Assembly (NCBI GenBank): GCA_016704465.1
Contig: JADJAD010000009.1
Coordinates: 457,799 to 521,798, forward strand
Reading direction: 5' to 3'
DNA length: 64,000 bases
Source: Gemmatimonadota bacterium
GTDB lineage: Bacteria; Gemmatimonadota; Gemmatimonadetes; Gemmatimonadales; Gemmatimonadaceae
How positions within the stretch are numbered: position 1 is the first letter of the stretch; every line of letters starts with the position of its first letter. A program made the translations under genes and the position numbers. Below are positions 47,083-56,700 of the stretch, piece by piece. The notes beneath the pieces were generated by a model. The model was given only the letters and a program-made list of their open reading frames with translations, did no database searches and was not told where the DNA came from.

Positions 47083-49356
47083 CTACTTGGTCGCGCGCCG
47101 CAGCACCCGCTGAAAGCGGGCATTCGTGCGCAACGGTGCCAGCAGCGGGTCGTTGAGCAACGGGGCGAGTCGCGCGTCGGTCGTGGACGCCTTTTCCAGC
47201 AGCCTGAGCGCCGTGAACGAATCCCCCAACTGCACCAGCGCCGCGGCGAGCGACACGGCGCGATCCGCTTCGAGCGTGCGCCCCGGTGAGAGCGACTCCG
47301 CCACATACGGCTGGAGCAGCTCTCGCGCCTCCTCGGTGCTGCGGTCGCGCGCGATCAGGATCGTCGACAGCAGGAGCGCTTCCCACCGCGCCCCGTTCCG
47401 CCTCGCCAACTCGACGTCGGACCACGCCGCGCTCCGGTCGCCGATCCGGACGCGCAGGCGCGCGCGGATGGCGTAGGCCGCGCCGCTCCCCGGGTCGCTC
47501 TTGAGCGCCGATTCGACCAGGCGCAATCCCTCCCACCATCGTGCGGCGTACACGAGGTCGCGCGCCCGCGTCGCCTCCGCAAGCGCTGCCGCTTGCCGTT
47601 CGATGGTCGTGGTTCCGAGGGCGAACGCTGGCGACGCAGTCGGCGACGGCGGGAGTGCTCCATCTCGAGACGGCGCGGGCGCGAACGGAGCGGCCGGCGC
47701 TTCCGTGCCAACGCGCCCGACGGGCACCGTGTCGCCAGCGGTCCCGTTCACCCCGGGCCCGCCGGTAGCGCGCCCGTCCGTCGGCGCGGACGGGATACTG
47801 CCAGGCGGGACGTCCCGGCGTGGACTCGCAGGCGACGCCCCCTCCGTAACAACGGGTGCGCCCGCGACCGTCGGAGGTGGGACCGGGGCGCTCGGCTTGC
47901 CCTCGGTCGGCGAGGCCGGAACGTCCGGGCGTGACGGCCCGGTTCCGCCGGGCGCGACAACGCCACTGGGTGCCGGGGCGCTGGTCTCCGCCCGTCCCAG
48001 TGCGCTCCGCACGTCCGGTGCAAACTGGCGGAGCGCGAGCACCGCCACGACGCCGCCAATGACCAGGCCGGCGCCGAAGGGGACGGCCTGGCGCCAGCGC
48101 GGCCGAGTCGACGTGCCCGCTTCGGGAACGCCGGCCGGCGCCACGGCCGGGGCCAGGGCGTTCGCCGGAGCCTTGGGAGGGAGCGAGAGCGTCTCATCGG
48201 ACTCGGCAGACGACGTCGACACTCTTGCCGTATCTGCGAGCTGCCGGCGGCGCGGCAACGGGATCGTAGTTGCGTCGATCGACTCGGCCAGCGGCCCCGC
48301 GCGGCGCGAAGCCGCCTCGCGCGCACGACGCTTCAGCAGGGCCGCAGTCGGCTCGTCCGATTCGAGCTGGGCGACCATGTCGTTGACCGAGGACCAGCGG
48401 TTATCCCGATTCTTGGCCAGCGCTCCCTCGAGCGCGAAGACGAGGCGGGGAGGCGTATCGGGCCGGATGTGGTCGACGCGGGGGAGCGCTTCATTCTTCT
48501 GCCGGTAAAGCAGATTGTAGAGCGACTCACCCGCCCACGGTCGCTGGCCGGTGATCGCCTCCCACGCGACAACCCCCAAGCTGTAGATGTCGCTCCGACC
48601 GTCGAGGACGGCGGCGTCGATGTGCTCTGGCGACATGTAGGCCGGCGTCCCGAGCGCTGCACCAGTCGCCGTGACATCGGCGACATCGCTCGCCACCTTG
48701 GCGATGCCGAAGTCGGCGAGCTTCGCCCGCCCCGTCTCGGCCTCGAGGAGTACATTCTGCGGTTTGACGTCGCGGTGGATGATTCCCTGCGCGTGCGCGT
48801 GCGCCAGCGCGTTGCTGAGGTCGTGGACGATCTGCAGGCATCGATCGAAGGCGAGCGCCCGGCCCGTGGCTAGCATCTGGGCGAGGCTCTGGCCGCGGAC
48901 GTATTCCATGACGATTCCGACGCGCCCCGCGGAGATCCGCCCGATCTCGTAGAGTCGGACGATGTTCGGATGCTGCAGGCGCGCCATGAGGGTCGCTTCC
49001 CGGGAGAAGCGTGCGAGCGCTTCGGCGTCGAACTTTTCGGTCGACGCGATCTTGATCGCGACGTCGTGCTGCATCACGCGGTGCCGCGCCAGGACTACAG
49101 AACCCATGCCGCCGCGCCCGATTACGCGGATGACCGCATACGTATGCTCAAGCTCGCCGATGTCGACTTCGGAGGCGCGCGGTAGGGGCTTCACGACGCT
49201 CTGGTGCCGGATTCGGGGCGACGGCGACCGCGGAGGGCGTGCCGCTGCGGAATGAACGGGAGGGCTGCCAGTTCCTTTGCACATTTTGTGCTCGCGGCGC
49301 ACGCGCACCCCTAAATGCATCGATCCGGCATCTCGCGCGCCCACATGCGCGCCCAC
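47083..49356 (-). CDS. Ser/Thr protein kinase with proline-rich linker and helical tail
   Basis: 757 residues as drawn; the exact start among several in-frame candidates is uncertain. Kinase motifs: VIGRGGMGSVVLA, VAIKIAS near residue 102, HRDVKPQN near 193, DFGIAKV, GTPAYMSPEH. A membrane helix (FGAGLVIGGVVAVLAL) near 424-440 separates it from a Pro/Ala/Gly-rich extracytoplasmic linker and a C-terminal helical, TPR-like module (AARWWEGLRLVESALKSDPG). It is the last gene of a three-gene unit, 21 bases after the helical-protein gene. Probable sensor or effector kinase of that unit. Confidence 0.88.
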   Translation of the reverse strand: MGAHVGARDAGSMHLGVRVRREHKMCKGTGSPPVHSAAARPPRSPSPRIRHQSVVKPLPRASEVDIGELEHTYAVIRVIGRGGMGSVVLARHRVMQHDVAIKIASTEKFDAEALARFSREATLMARLQHPNIVRLYEIGRISAGRVGIVMEYVRGQSLAQMLATGRALAFDRCLQIVHDLSNALAHAHAQGIIHRDVKPQNVLLEAETGRAKLADFGIAKVASDVADVTATGAALGTPAYMSPEHIDAAVLDGRSDIYSLGVVAWEAITGQRPWAGESLYNLLYRQKNEALPRVDHIRPDTPPRLVFALEGALAKNRDNRWSSVNDMVAQLESDEPTAALLKRRAREAASRRAGPLAESIDATTIPLPRRRQLADTARVSTSSAESDETLSLPPKAPANALAPAVAPAGVPEAGTSTRPRWRQAVPFGAGLVIGGVVAVLALRQFAPDVRSALGRAETSAPAPSGVVAPGGTGPSRPDVPASPTEGKPSAPVPPPTVAGAPVVTEGASPASPRRDVPPGSIPSAPTDGRATGGPGVNGTAGDTVPVGRVGTEAPAAPFAPAPSRDGALPPSPTASPAFALGTTTIERQAAALAEATRARDLVYAARWWEGLRLVESALKSDPGSGAAYAIRARLRVRIGDRSAAWSDVELARRNGARWEALLLSTILIARDRSTEEARELLQPYVAESLSPGRTLEADRAVSLAAALVQLGDSFTALRLLEKASTTDARLAPLLNDPLLAPLRTNARFQRVLRRATK

Positions 49357-49377
49357 ACGTGCGCTCCCCGTGAGCGC

Positions 49378-50376
49378 TCACACGCCGCGCAGGACTCGGA
49401 TCCGGGCGATCACATCCTGATCCGACGCGCTGTCCAGCTCTGCGAGCGCACGCTCAGCGAGCGTCGCGACCACGCCAGGATCGGGTGAGCCGCCACCGGC
49501 GAACGCCCCGTAGACGACCGCTTCCAACAGCGCCTTGAGCGTGCGCCCTCGGTCGCTCCCCGGCTCGCGAAGGTCGACGGACGCCTCCAGGAGTTCGCGT
49601 GCGAGCGCCAGTCCCACCGACGGCGCTGGCATCGGGTCGATCGCATTCGCCAACCACGCCGCGATGGCGGCGGAGTATGCGGTCGAGGGGGCGAACCTTG
49701 CGGTGTAGGCGTCCAGCGCCATCGAGCCCAGCATGGAGAGGTACTCGCCTTGCAACGCCGGCCGTCCGGCGGCCACCGCGTCCTCCACCGCCCACTGGCC
49801 GACGTCGATCGCCCGCGCGAAGCGCCGCCCGTCCGGACGTCGCATCAGCCCTCCGTGTACGAGGCGGATGAATCCCTCCGCGGCGGCACGCCTGACATCG
49901 AGCACGAGGTGCGGGAGTGGCATTGCCCACGCCGCCTCCAGCGCGAGTTCCGCCGCATGCATGGCGAACGCCACGTCGATATCCAGCTCCTCGACCCAGT
50001 GCAGCAGCACTGCCCGCAGGTAGCTGTGCGACAGCTGCCCGGAGCACCCGGGTTCGCGCGCCCGCTGGAGTGCCTCGGCGAAGTCCACCGAACCCGCGCG
50101 CAACTCGTCGACCAGCGCCTCGAGGGGGCCGTGCCCCTTCGGATAATCTTCGGGGTGCTGCCAGAAGTGCGCGCGCGCCTCGTCCAGGTACAGCATCGTG
50201 GCGCGGAGTCCCGGCTCTGCAGATCGGCCCGCCTGGATCAATCGCAACGCCCCCGACGACAGCAGCACCGGATGTCGGAGCAGGTACGCGGTTCGTTCAG
50301 CGGGTGAGGGCGCGGCCATCATCCGGTCGAAGTGTCCGCACACCCACTCCCGTTCTTCGGTCTCGGTCATCGTCAT
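49378..50376 (-). CDS. alpha-helical protein between FRG and kinase genes
   Basis: 332 residues, almost entirely predicted helix: ERTAYLLRHPVLLSSGALRL, MLYLDEARAHFWQHPEDYPK, VLLHWVEELDIDVAFAMHAA, ALDAYTARFAPSTAYSAAIA. The pattern resembles the helical spacer of CHAT/TPR-type proteins, but no catalytic motif is visible and I do not recognise the family. It starts 22 bases after the FRG gene and ends 21 bases before the kinase gene, so it is almost certainly part of the same operon. Confidence 0.65.
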   Translation of the reverse strand: MTMTETEEREWVCGHFDRMMAAPSPAERTAYLLRHPVLLSSGALRLIQAGRSAEPGLRATMLYLDEARAHFWQHPEDYPKGHGPLEALVDELRAGSVDFAEALQRAREPGCSGQLSHSYLRAVLLHWVEELDIDVAFAMHAAELALEAAWAMPLPHLVLDVRRAAAEGFIRLVHGGLMRRPDGRRFARAIDVGQWAVEDAVAAGRPALQGEYLSMLGSMALDAYTARFAPSTAYSAAIAAWLANAIDPMPAPSVGLALARELLEASVDLREPGSDRGRTLKALLEAVVYGAFAGGGSPDPGVVATLAERALAELDSASDQDVIARIRVLRGV

Positions 50377-50398
50377 CGTTGGCCGTCTCGGCGAATGG

Positions 50399-52417
50399 TC
50401 ATGCCTGTGGCGGAAATCGCTGCAACAGATAGTCGGCGATCGAGGCGCTCACGCCGTCGGATGCTCGCGGTGGCAGTCTCACTGGCCGGCCGGCTTCCTC
50501 GACGTGGTGCACGTGGCCGTACACGTCGTGAAGCGTCAGCAGGGTTTCGAATCGACCGGGGCTTTGCAGGGTGAGGAGGGCCACGCTGGGCAGTTCCGGT
50601 CCCGGCCCCAGGTAGGGCTGCAGCGTATCGGCGTATCGCAGGAAGTGCAGGCGCAGGTCCGACGGATCGGCCTTGCACCTGGCCAGGACCGTGGCAGCGC
50701 ATCGCACCGCCACCACCGATCGGATGCCGCCATCATGCGCGGTCGCAACGAGTGGATAGGGGTCTGGGGCGCAGGCAGGCGATAGACTGCGCAGCACGCT
50801 GATGCCCACGAGCACTGCCTTGACGTGCGCTGCCGGAAGTCCCGCCAGCAGCAACGGCACGCGGGCCCCGTCGCGAGCCACCACCTCGAAACGGTGCGTG
50901 GTCTCCGAGAACGCCAGGTCCACCGGCCCGACCGCGCCGTGCCCGCCGCTCGCCGGCGAGTGGACAAACACCGTGAAGCGGAAATCCTGTCCGCGCCGCA
51001 GCAACCACAGGCTCGTGACCAGTCGAACCTCGGGATGGGCATCCAGGTCGAGGAACGCCGCCTCGAGCGGACTGAACTCGATGAGTACGTTGTCGATCGA
51101 GACCGCCGGAAGGAGTTCGCCCGAGGATTCGAGCCGTGGCTGCGCCCGGGCGCCCAGTCCTGCCATGAGCACCCCCTGGTTCCACCAGTCGGCGGGGGGC
51201 GTCGTCGATAGCAGCGGGATCTCGAGCTGCACGTACGTCGCCGACTCCGGATCGACGCCGACGGACTCGCGCAGGTGCCGCCGCAGCGCGGGGTCGCCCC
51301 TCAGGGTGCCGCGGGCCAGCGGCGCCATGCGCGAGACCTGTCGCTCGAGTGCCGGCAGCGCCTCCTCCTTCCGTCCCGACGGCGTGACGATGTAGACGCC
51401 CAGCGACTGCCGGAACTCGAAGCCGGTGGCGGCGGACGGATGCGGCACGAGTGGCGCCTGCAGCAGGCGCGAATACCACTCGTCCTCCTCCAACTCGGGA
51501 AAGATCTCCCGTACACTCGCATCGATCGCCCCGGCTCCTCCGAACGGCCTCGCGACGGCAATCGGCGGACAGGCGAAGTAGCGCGCCAGGTTCCCGCCAT
51601 CCACCTCGCGCTCTCCCATCACCAGCCCGCCGTGCTGGCGCACCACTCGGCGGCATGTCGAGACAAAGTCGGGACCCGCCGCCAGGTCGAGGAGCTCTCC
51701 GTGCCGGGGCAGCGTCGTGCCATCCGCTCGCGGCACGTCCAGCACATAGAACCAGCCAGACGCCCCGGTATGGGGAGCAAAAGCGAGCATCGGGCACTTG
51801 ATGCACACCTCCCCGATCCCCGGCTGGGAGACGACGAACTCCCCCAGCGCGTCGGACGTCTGCGACTTGTTGAGCGCGAACCAAAGCGCGACGTCGATCG
51901 ACCGGGTGACATCGAGGTACGGTGAGCCGGGACCGTAGTGCTGGGCCAGCACCTTGAACCACTGGGCGATGTCCATCATCCGTTCCATGCCGGTCGACGC
52001 GTCGCCTGACGCAGTGGAGGCGTCGCGCACCGTCATCAGCGCGATGTCCCACAGACGCCCGATCGGCGGCGCATTTGGCCGACATGCGCTCGGCAACAGC
52101 GCCGGATAGTTCGAGGTCTGCCCACGAAAGACGCGAACGTGCCCTGCCGCCGGCGGCGGGAGCGTGTGCAGCAATGCCTCGAGCGCGGCGCGGTCGCGGA
52201 GCGGCGGATTCACGACGAGGGGTCCGCGCTCGTGCTGGGTGACATCATGCAGCGTCCTCCGATCTCCAGTCGCCCTCGGCACGCAGTCGGCTGCACTCCC
52301 CGGGGCTGCCATCGCGTGCGGCATCAAGGGTTCCACGACGATCGGTCGCGGTACGCCCTTACGCCACCCTCCGAAGCGACGTGACGTACCAGCCGATGGG
52401 ACGTTGCCAGCTGTCAC
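50399..52417 (-). CDS. FRG-domain protein
   Basis: 672 residues as drawn; the true start may be further in. The FRG domain is clear: HVRVFRGQTSNYPALLPSAC near residue 95, then MMDIAQWFKVLAQHYGPGSP, YLDVTRSIDVALWFALNKSQ near 160-180. The remaining ~400 residues are beta-rich (FRQSLGVYIVTPSGR, DNVLIEFSPLEAAFLDLDAH, RFTVFVHSPASGGHGAVGPV) and unassigned. FRG domains occur in proteins of suspected defence or toxin function, but their activity is not established. First gene of the unit with the helical protein and kinase. Confidence 0.78.
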   Translation of the reverse strand: MTAGNVPSAGTSRRFGGWRKGVPRPIVVEPLMPHAMAAPGSAADCVPRATGDRRTLHDVTQHERGPLVVNPPLRDRAALEALLHTLPPPAAGHVRVFRGQTSNYPALLPSACRPNAPPIGRLWDIALMTVRDASTASGDASTGMERMMDIAQWFKVLAQHYGPGSPYLDVTRSIDVALWFALNKSQTSDALGEFVVSQPGIGEVCIKCPMLAFAPHTGASGWFYVLDVPRADGTTLPRHGELLDLAAGPDFVSTCRRVVRQHGGLVMGEREVDGGNLARYFACPPIAVARPFGGAGAIDASVREIFPELEEDEWYSRLLQAPLVPHPSAATGFEFRQSLGVYIVTPSGRKEEALPALERQVSRMAPLARGTLRGDPALRRHLRESVGVDPESATYVQLEIPLLSTTPPADWWNQGVLMAGLGARAQPRLESSGELLPAVSIDNVLIEFSPLEAAFLDLDAHPEVRLVTSLWLLRRGQDFRFTVFVHSPASGGHGAVGPVDLAFSETTHRFEVVARDGARVPLLLAGLPAAHVKAVLVGISVLRSLSPACAPDPYPLVATAHDGGIRSVVAVRCAATVLARCKADPSDLRLHFLRYADTLQPYLGPGPELPSVALLTLQSPGRFETLLTLHDVYGHVHHVEEAGRPVRLPPRASDGVSASIADYLLQRFPPQA

Positions 52418-52839
52418 CTTCCATGCGCAAGTTCGGATTCTCCGAACGCCGAGGCCCGAAGGGCCAGCTCACCCGGCGCGCCGTGCCCGCTCCGTCGCCG
52501 TCGACGGAAGGCGACTCGCACCCCGTCGCCTGGACAAAACGACGGCAAATGCCGTCGGTCGTCTGGCAGGCGAGTTCGTCACGGACTCTCGCGCTTTCCC
52601 CGGTCCAGTGGCTCCTGCCCCAAACACGGAGTGCAAGCTACGGTCGCTGGCCTGCGGCGGATCAACCCGTGGCGCAGCGGCTTGGATGCCGGCACTGCAT
52701 CACCTGGCGCGTAGCGCACCTCGCCCCCGTCAGGCCGCACGGACCATGCCGACCCTTGGCGCAGCGAGCGCGTGCGTGCGTCCCCAGCGGATGATCCACT
52801 CCGCCACGACGACGTTGATGACCCAGCCGGCGCCCATAC
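52418..52839. other. intergenic region left of the cassette array, no gene seen
   Basis: 422 bases. It contains a small hairpin (GACGGCAAATGCCGTC near 52542) and the string GGCGCAGCGAGCGCG at 52756, which resembles the loop of the attC sites, but I cannot fold matching arms around it. It should contain the promoter of the FRG operon and marks the left limit of the array. Confidence 0.4.
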
Positions 52840-53505
52840 TCACGGTTGCTCACGCTCACGTCCCCAAGGGTATCGACGCAATGACATGCGGCGGGCCCGC
52901 AGTCCGCCAATATTTCCCCCCACACCGAGCGACAGTGTTGCAGCGGCGGCTACGTGGACCTGCGTCGCAAAGCTACGAAGCAAGAGAAGCAGCACCGCCC
53001 CTGCCGCGATCGAGGCTACGAACGGTCCGGCAGGGAGAATTGGCGCGAGAATCGGCTGTGGGTTGGGCGCACCGACAATGCGCGCGGTCGGATGGAAGAG
53101 AGGAAGTGCACCATTGAGGAGGAATCGCACGTCGCACCAGTCACCTGGGTTCAGCAGTAGTGGCTGCACCCGCAGTTGGGCCTCGACCAATGTGACAACC
53201 GCGTCCAGGTTTGGTGGGCGTCGCCGGGTTACCGTGGGTGCGATCGGCGTTGTAGAAGGGTCGAAGAAGAGGGTAAGCGGCGCGGCAAAATCGTTAGCCA
53301 AGATCGGCTCCGTACCGTCGTTCACGACCCGTACGAGCACGAGACGCGGATCCACGATTTCACGACCATCATGGATCACTCGTACGAGATCTGTCGCTCC
53401 GACGTGTACCGATGCGACTGGAGTTGCAACAATGTGATATGAAGGTCTTTTCCGCTTTCGCCGTATCGCAAGCGGTACGGCGAGTGGCGCGATTACGGCG
53501 CCCAC
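52840..53505 (-). CDS. cassette-borne membrane protein
   Basis: 221 residues from a GTG at 53505. A short N-terminal hydrophobic segment is followed by a beta-sandwich-like domain (VRVIHDGREIVDPRLVLVRV, NDGTEPILANDFAAPLTLFF, PLLLNPGDWCDVRFLLNGAL) and a C-terminal membrane segment (PFVASIAAGAVLLLLLRSF). Proteins with this arrangement are common as hypothetical membrane proteins and recur in gene cassettes; function unknown. The start lies 59 bases left of the attC at 53564, as expected for the next cassette in a minus-oriented array. No attC is recognised after its own stop. Confidence 0.6.
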   Translation of the reverse strand: MGAVIAPLAVPLAIRRKRKRPSYHIVATPVASVHVGATDLVRVIHDGREIVDPRLVLVRVVNDGTEPILANDFAAPLTLFFDPSTTPIAPTVTRRRPPNLDAVVTLVEAQLRVQPLLLNPGDWCDVRFLLNGALPLFHPTARIVGAPNPQPILAPILPAGPFVASIAAGAVLLLLLRSFATQVHVAAAATLSLGVGGNIGGLRARRMSLRRYPWGREREQP

Positions 53506-53563
53506 GAACTGCTAAATTGGATCACGGAGGAGATCGAGCAACGTGGAAAGAGTTTGTAGTGAC

Positions 53564-53676
53564 GTTTAACGCTCGCGTTCTGCTGCAACGGCATATCACA
53601 AGGATGCCGCCAGCGAGCGCAGCGAGCGAGGGCGGCACTCCCTGATGCCGTTGTCAGCAGCAACGCAAGGTTAGGC
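53564..53676 (-). other. attC site 1 (integron cassette recombination site)
   Basis: Outer boxes GTTTAAC (53564-53570) and GTTAGGC (53670-53676) fit RYYYAAC/GTTRRRY. The arms GCGTTCTGCTGCAACGGCAT (from 53575) and the 22-base segment at 53645-53666 fold together with a few bulged bases, as in attC hairpins. The loop holds AGCGAGCGCAGCGAGCGA. It sits directly after the stop region of the large HTH gene at 53750 and before the next minus-strand gene. Confidence 0.85.
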
Positions 53677-53749
53677 GTCGCCAGTGCGGGACGCGCCCAC
53701 GAACCCCGCCTGCGGATCAGGCATCGCGGGACACGTCCCGCTCTGGCCG

Positions 53750-56700
53750 TCAAGGCGATAGTCTTCGCCGAATTCCGACATCGAGATCCTCGCGTTCCGC
53801 CTCGTCCTCGTATGTCTTTGCAATCCCGACTAACAACTCCGACGCGACAAAGGGATGTGAGTATCGCAACGCGTTTGCCCACTTTCGGTACTTTGCGGCC
53901 AACTCTCGCTCTTGGTCGCCACCCTCCCCCTCCACGTCACGCCTCTCGAGTTGTACACACCAATGCGTGCACCCTCGATCATTGAATCTGAGTGTAACTC
54001 TTCTATCACCTGCCGCACTTGCTCACATGGCCAGACTCCGTCCTCTCCGATTGCGGCGCCTGAGAGGAGCTTTCCAAGACACCTATCCGCAGTGTCCCTG
54101 CGACCAAGTGCTTCGCACGCCTCGCGCACTGCCTTTACCCAAGCGGAGAGGCGCTCAGCCCGAAGTTGTCCGAAGCTGTCGTGCCCGGGCATCCGGGACA
54201 TCCCTTCAAGAAGCTTGAAGCCTCGAGATCCCAGATGTTCTCTCTCTTCCGCCGCGACCTTCCACTCGGGCGGATCGTCTCCACCGTCGGATCGCTTGTA
54301 CGTGAGAACGATGGCTTGAACGAAGAGTTCGGGATGAGCTTCGACGTACTTATCGAGATTCGGAATACCGTACGCGTTCCCTCGCTGCCATGGCTGGTAC
54401 AGCACATCTATGTACGCAAATTCGAGCATCGCTTTTTGCTCGAGCGTAAGAGTCGCGCACTTATCAATGACGCGAAACGCTGTTTCGAGTGAGTAGCCGT
54501 CGATTGGGTACTGCCCTTGCTCGTCGCGGCTTTCCGCGGTCATCGCAGTGAGCAGCCGATACAGTAATTCAGGATCGATCGACTCGAGGTCCAGCCGGAT
54601 CGCAGCGAACGCGGCGCGCGGTCGCTGAGCCAGCAATAGGCGTTCAACTGCCTCCGCGCACTCCGCATCGTTTGCACGCATCCAATCGGGAACCGCAGTT
54701 GCCCAATACGCTTCACGACTCTTTGGAGTGAGTTGATCGACGAGCTCCCATGTACTGCGCCGAAACGGAGAGAGCTGAAGCAACCGTACGACCTCACCCT
54801 CGGACAGACCTTTCATCGCAGACTCCACCGCACGAGTACGCGCGTGGTCGTCGTCGATTGAGCGAAGCGCGCCGCGAATAATGTCGTCTCGTGAGGCGAC
54901 GTCCCCGTTCAATTCATGTGTGAGGGCCGCCGCAATGAGTTGAGGCACGCGCTCGCTGGAAAGCACTTCGCGGGCGAGGAGCCATCCAATCGTTCCCGAC
55001 GCCTTTCCTCTGTGGGCGAGATCGAAGACTCCAACAAATCCGCGTGCTTTTGCGACCTCGCGAATCGCGGCTATCCGCAGCTGGGTTACTCGTTCCTCTC
55101 GCTTCTCGTAACTATCATTTTCATCGTGCAGCTCGTCTGCAGTCTCCTGGACCCATTGTTCTCGGAACAACCACGCGTGCTTGTTAATGATATCGGCTGG
55201 CGCCAATGCTTCGTATGCTGCGGCGGCGGCGGCGTCGACGGACGGTCCGGTTCCAATCTTCTTGATGCGCTTTCGGGCGCGTGTCGAGAGAGTCGTGACC
55301 CGAATTTTCTCTCTTAGTTCTGCCTTTTGACTGTCAGACGCGCCCGGAATCCAAGTGTGGATGATCTTCCAGATGCGCGACCGATGCTCGTCGTCGACAT
55401 CATTCATTCGCTCGACGAGTTCGCATAGCATTGCCGTCGAGTACTCTCGCTTCCACGACAGGATCATGTCGACGAGCGCCCGCAGAAACGAAACGATGGA
55501 CGCCCTGTTCCGAATCGGCTCTCCGAAGCCATATCCGTCATTGCGCCACGTCGGCTTGTGGCTATAGTGCCCGATTCGACCGAAAGTGTTGAGTTGCGCG
55601 AGGCAGATCGTCCACGCGACTTCAGGAAATCGTTCCGCTAGTGCTTCGATGACCTTCAGGCGTTCGTCGGAATCGCACGCAGTCTGGGGCATCCAAACAC
55701 GGAAGATTGACTCGAGCGACGCGATGGGCTTGTTCGCCCAGTTATCCGAGAGTTCAACGGTCGCGAGCTTGGCAAGAACAAATGCGACGCGAGGCATCGT
55801 ATCTGGATTCCATGCGAGCCCTTCGAGAGCCCACAGTAGACCACTCCTCGGGCAGCCGCCGCCGAACACCCCAGCTCCGACTGGTCTCAACAGCCCAAAC
55901 GTCACCGGATGTGGTGACTGCAGATCATTTTCCAAGATGGAGAGGAACGCATCAGGAGCTGCCTCGGCATATACAGGAAGCTCGCGATCGTTTGCCTCAA
56001 GCTTACGTGTACTAAGCGGCGTTAGCAGCTCTTCAACGAGCCGACTGACACGAGTTCCACAGTCGACTCCCAACCGCAATCGGAAGAGTTGATCTCCGTG
56101 GACGGCAAGTAGGACCAGCGTTTCCGCGATGCCTTTGCGAAGCAGTCCTGAGAACTCTCGTGATTTGCCGCGCAAGGTGGCGAGTATACGCTCCTCCTCG
56201 GGTACATCGAGCCGAGGGTCGTCCTCACCGAGCACCCACTTTGCGAGCTCGAAATAACGATTGAGATCGGCGGCGGTAATCGCGGAAGAGACGGCAAAGA
56301 GTAGATCAATTTTGGAGATCACCCCCGATGGGTTCCGACCGACCAAAAGGGAGCCTCATCGATTGCCGTGAGGCGTTGGAACTCTCGCTCTAGCTGTTCG
56401 TAGCTCGCGCCATCGGCAAGCAACTCAAGCGCTGTTATGTCGGAGCTGTTCGTGGAGTTCCAAGCACCCACCAGTAGAAACGGAAGCAGCGTATTTGCCG
56501 TCTCTGGGTTAGCCGCCCAAGCCGGAGTTTGAATGGCGGGGATTCTCGACAACCTCCTACGAAGTACCGTTAGCGAACGACCGGACTCATTCGCGAACCG
56601 CAGAGTTTGGTCTCGGTTGTATCCCATTTCTTCAAGTCCAGCCCGAAAACTCTCATAGTCGAGCGGCTCCAGCACAACGTGCGGCGTCGCGCTGACGGCG

